From Methylobacter sp. (GTDB lineage: Bacteria > Pseudomonadota > Gammaproteobacteria > Methylococcales > Methylomonadaceae): DNA of 7,327 nucleotides. Every line of letters starts with the position of its first letter. The first letter of the stretch is position 1. Below, in pieces: positions 5,755-7,327 of this stretch. The notes under the pieces are model-generated. The model searched no databases, had not been told where the DNA came from, and saw nothing but the letters and a program-made list of their open reading frames with translations. The stretch is taken from contig JAQTLI010000135.1 in NCBI GenBank assembly GCA_028714995.1, forward strand, positions 1-7,327, written 5' to 3'. A program made the translations under genes and the position numbers.

Positions 5755-5800
5755 CGCTATGCACAGAGTTATGCACAGGAATTGTGGAAAAGGAGTGTAT

Positions 5801-5848
5801 GTGGTTGATTATTGGATTTTAGCAATTAAGTTCAACAGGGAAGCTTAG
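5801..5848 (+). CDS. Possible 15-codon leader ORF upstream of ppsA
   Basis: AGGAG at 5791-5795 sits 5 bases before GTG (5801), giving MVDYWILAIKFNREA and a TAG stop. An overlapping ATG at 5799 gives only MWLIIGF, with spacing that is too short. The stop is 30 bases before the ppsA start. The Shine-Dalgarno match is better than those of secG or ftsH. It may be a translated leader affecting ppsA expression, or a chance site. There is no run of a single regulatory amino acid that would suggest classical attenuation. Confidence 0.2.
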   Translation: MVDYWILAIKFNREA

Positions 5849-5878
5849 CATCTGATCAATTCGTTTCAGGAGAATACC

Positions 5879-7327
5879 GTGACCGAACAAATGAGATATA
5901 TCCGCTGGTTTAATGAATTAACTATCGACGATGTGGTGTTGGTCGGCGGTAAAAACGCATCGCTGGGCGAAATGTATCGTGAATTGACCCCGCAAGGCAT
6001 CATGATTCCCAACGGCTTTGCAGTGACGGCTGAAGGTTACCGTTATTTGCTGAATCAGGCCAATGCATGGGAGCCGCTGCATCAGGCCATGGATGACCTG
6101 AACCCTGACGATGTCGCAGACCTTGCACGTCGCGCCCGTAAAGCCCGTGAAATCATCTATGCCGCGCCTTTGCCTGCTGATCTTGAGAAGCAGATTCTGG
6201 ACGCGTTTGCTCAATTGCGTCAACAGTACGGCGAGGACTTGAGTGTTGCCGTACGCAGTTCGGCGACCGCGGAAGACTTACCGACCGCCAGTTTTGCCGG
6301 ACAGCAGGATACCTACCTTAATATACGCGGAGACCAGGCGTTACTGAATGCCTGTAAACGCTGCTTTGCCAGCCTGTTTACCGACCGCGCCATTCATTAC
6401 CGGATAGATCAGGGTTTTGATCATTTCAAGCTGGCGCTGTCGATAGGCGTGATGAAGATGGTGCGCTCCGATCTGGATGCCAGTGGCGTGATGTTTTCGC
6501 TGGATACCGAATCGGGATTCAGTGATGTGGTTTTTATTAACGGGGCTTATGGGCTGGGCGAAAATGTCGTGCAAGGCGCAGTAGACCCAGATGAGTTTTA
6601 TGTGCACAAACCCACTTTTGAGCAGGGCTATCGTGCCGTATTAAAACGCACCTTAGGCGCAAAAAAGATAAAAATGGTTTATAGCGACGGCAGCACGCAT
6701 GAAACTACGCGCAATACCGTGACATCCATCCAAGAGCGTAACCATTTTTGCATTACCGACCAAGATGCGCTCACGCTTGCCGACTATGCCATCAAAATAG
6801 AAAAGCATTATAGCGCCAAGGCAGGCCAAGCCAGGCCGATGGACATGGAATGGGCGAAAGACGGCATTGACGGCAAGCTGTATATCGTTCAGGCGCGGCC
6901 TGAAACTGTGGTATCGCAGCTGAACGGCATGATTTTGGAGCAATACAGCCTAAAAGAAAAAGCCGAGCCGATTATCACGGGGCATTCGGTGGGCAGCAAG
7001 ATTGCGACAGGCAATGCACGTATTATTGAAAAATTGGAACAACTTGGCGATTTCAAACCGGGGGACGTACTGGTGGCAGACACTACAACGCCAGACTGGG
7101 AACCGGTAATGAAGATTGCCTCGGCGATTATTACCAATCGCGGCGGCCGTACCTGTCATGCCGCGATTATCTCGCGGGAGCTGGGAGTCCCAGCAGTGAT
7201 CGGTTGTGACAACGCCACGACAGCCATTAAAAACAATACACCTATCACCGTGTCCTGTGCCGAAGGGGATGTAGGCAAGGTCTATTCCGGCATCCTTGAC
7301 TTCGACATTAAAACCACGGATCTGTCC
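5879..7327 (+). CDS. ppsA: PpsA, phosphoenolpyruvate synthase, 3'-truncated by window edge
   Basis: PEP synthase converts pyruvate, ATP and water to PEP, AMP and phosphate for gluconeogenesis. The first 483 of about 790 residues are present, open to the window end. The N-terminal ATP-binding domain carries GGKNASLGE (23-31), RSSATAED (126-133) and SFAGQQDT (138-145), then GLGENVVQGAV (225-235), PDEFYVHKP (237-245) and MDMEWAKDG (321-329) leading to IVQARPET (336-343). The phosphohistidine domain follows with GGRTCHAAI (422-430), where His427 is the phosphorylated histidine. The PEP/pyruvate-binding C-terminal barrel lies outside. GTG at 5879 is chosen because AGGAGA (5868-5873) is 5 bases upstream; the next ATG (5891) would be too far. 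Compared with E. coli there are about six extra residues at 312-318 (SAKAGQA), encoded by a near-tandem repeat. Sampled lines are richer in GC (50-60%) than glmM (33-47%). Confidence 0.96.
   Translation, partial: MTEQMRYIRWFNELTIDDVVLVGGKNASLGEMYRELTPQGIMIPNGFAVTAEGYRYLLNQANAWEPLHQAMDDLNPDDVADLARRARKAREIIYAAPLPADLEKQILDAFAQLRQQYGEDLSVAVRSSATAEDLPTASFAGQQDTYLNIRGDQALLNACKRCFASLFTDRAIHYRIDQGFDHFKLALSIGVMKMVRSDLDASGVMFSLDTESGFSDVVFINGAYGLGENVVQGAVDPDEFYVHKPTFEQGYRAVLKRTLGAKKIKMVYSDGSTHETTRNTVTSIQERNHFCITDQDALTLADYAIKIEKHYSAKAGQARPMDMEWAKDGIDGKLYIVQARPETVVSQLNGMILEQYSLKEKAEPIITGHSVGSKIATGNARIIEKLEQLGDFKPGDVLVADTTTPDWEPVMKIASAIITNRGGRTCHAAIISRELGVPAVIGCDNATTAIKNNTPITVSCAEGDVGKVYSGILDFDIKTTDLS

Larger units (their letters stand above)
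5579..5791. promoter_or_regulatory. Cluster of DnaA-box-like 9-mers
   Basis: Four sites match the DnaA-box consensus TTWTNCACA exactly: TTATGCACA at 5579-5587 and 5769-5777, TTATTCACA at 5672-5680, and TTTTCCACA on the minus strand at 5783-5791. One-mismatch relatives are CTATGCACA at 5757-5765, TAATGCACA on the minus strand at 5635-5643, and TGATTCACA on the minus strand at 5537-5545. AT-rich DNA lies between them. A replication origin, a DnaA-titrating locus or DnaA control of ppsA are all possible. No dnaA, dnaN, rpmH or mnmG lies in the window, so an origin is not the default reading. Confidence 0.5.
5711..5844 (+). repeat. Two direct copies of AACAGGGARGC upstream of ppsA
   Basis: AACAGGGAGGC (5711-5721) and AACAGGGAAGC (5834-5844) differ at one base. 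Each is preceded within 10 bases by CAATT. The copies are 123 bases apart. They may be protein-binding sites or traces of a local duplication. Confidence 0.4.
5514..5878. other. 365-base divergent intergenic region upstream of ppsA
   Basis: No convincing conserved gene is seen here. The region is AT-rich and contains a cluster of DnaA-box-like 9-mers, a 10-base palindrome, two copies of an AACAGGGARGC motif, possible -10 elements and a short reading frame with a good ribosome binding site. Each is listed separately. It must hold the ppsA promoter and probably that of the divergent membrane-protein gene. Confidence 0.7.

Noticed and set aside
5852..5870. Cra/FruR-like site on the minus strand (TGAAACGAATTGATCA)
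   Set aside because: It resembles the Cra consensus, and E. coli ppsA is a Cra target, but the right half does not fit and it overlaps the ppsA ribosome binding site. The evidence is too weak to list.
5918..7159. Several minus-strand open frames of 69-101 codons
   Set aside because: They are shadows of the continuous plus-strand ppsA frame, whose family motifs are unmistakable.

Overview
The window reads as a stretch of a moderately AT-rich gammaproteobacterial chromosome. The left two thirds follow a gene order I recall from many Gammaproteobacteria: rlmE, ftsH, (folP), glmM, (tpiA), secG, tRNA-Leu(GAG). The FtsH, GlmM and SecG proteins look close to their E. coli and Pseudomonas counterparts. 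No marker allows a reliable genus call.

Layout on the plus strand: the 3' part of rlmE (3-485); a 170-base gap with an extended -10 promoter and an inverted repeat; ftsH (656-2596) with a strong intrinsic terminator; a short gap with a hairpin; glmM (2764-4104); a decayed tpiA (about 4128-4351); secG (4367-4753); tRNA-Leu(GAG) (4821-4905) with its own intrinsic terminator. After that the conserved block ends. A minus-strand gene for an unrecognised multi-pass membrane protein (5004-5513) converges on the tRNA gene. A 365-base region then separates it from a divergent ppsA (5879 to the window end, cut off at 483 of about 790 residues).

The preserved genes are housekeeping functions: 23S rRNA 2'-O-methylation (RlmE), membrane protein quality control (FtsH), the phosphoglucosamine mutase step towards UDP-GlcNAc (GlmM), the Sec translocon subunit SecG, and a leucine tRNA. 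PpsA makes PEP from pyruvate for gluconeogenesis.

The most notable points lie between or inside ordinary genes. (1) The glmM-secG gap is a tpiA pseudogene: the N-terminal and C-terminal ends are still readable, but the start codon is lost, there is a large internal deletion, a stop codon and a pair of compensating frameshifts. folP is also absent from its usual place. (2) Four matches to the DnaA-box consensus TTWTNCACA, plus several one-mismatch copies, cluster within about 210 bases upstream of ppsA. (3) The RlmE SAM-binding motif I reads DMWAVPGG where the family has DLGAAPGG. I saw no CRISPR array, insertion sequence, toxin-antitoxin pair or defence gene, and no evidence of a wholly new multi-gene system.
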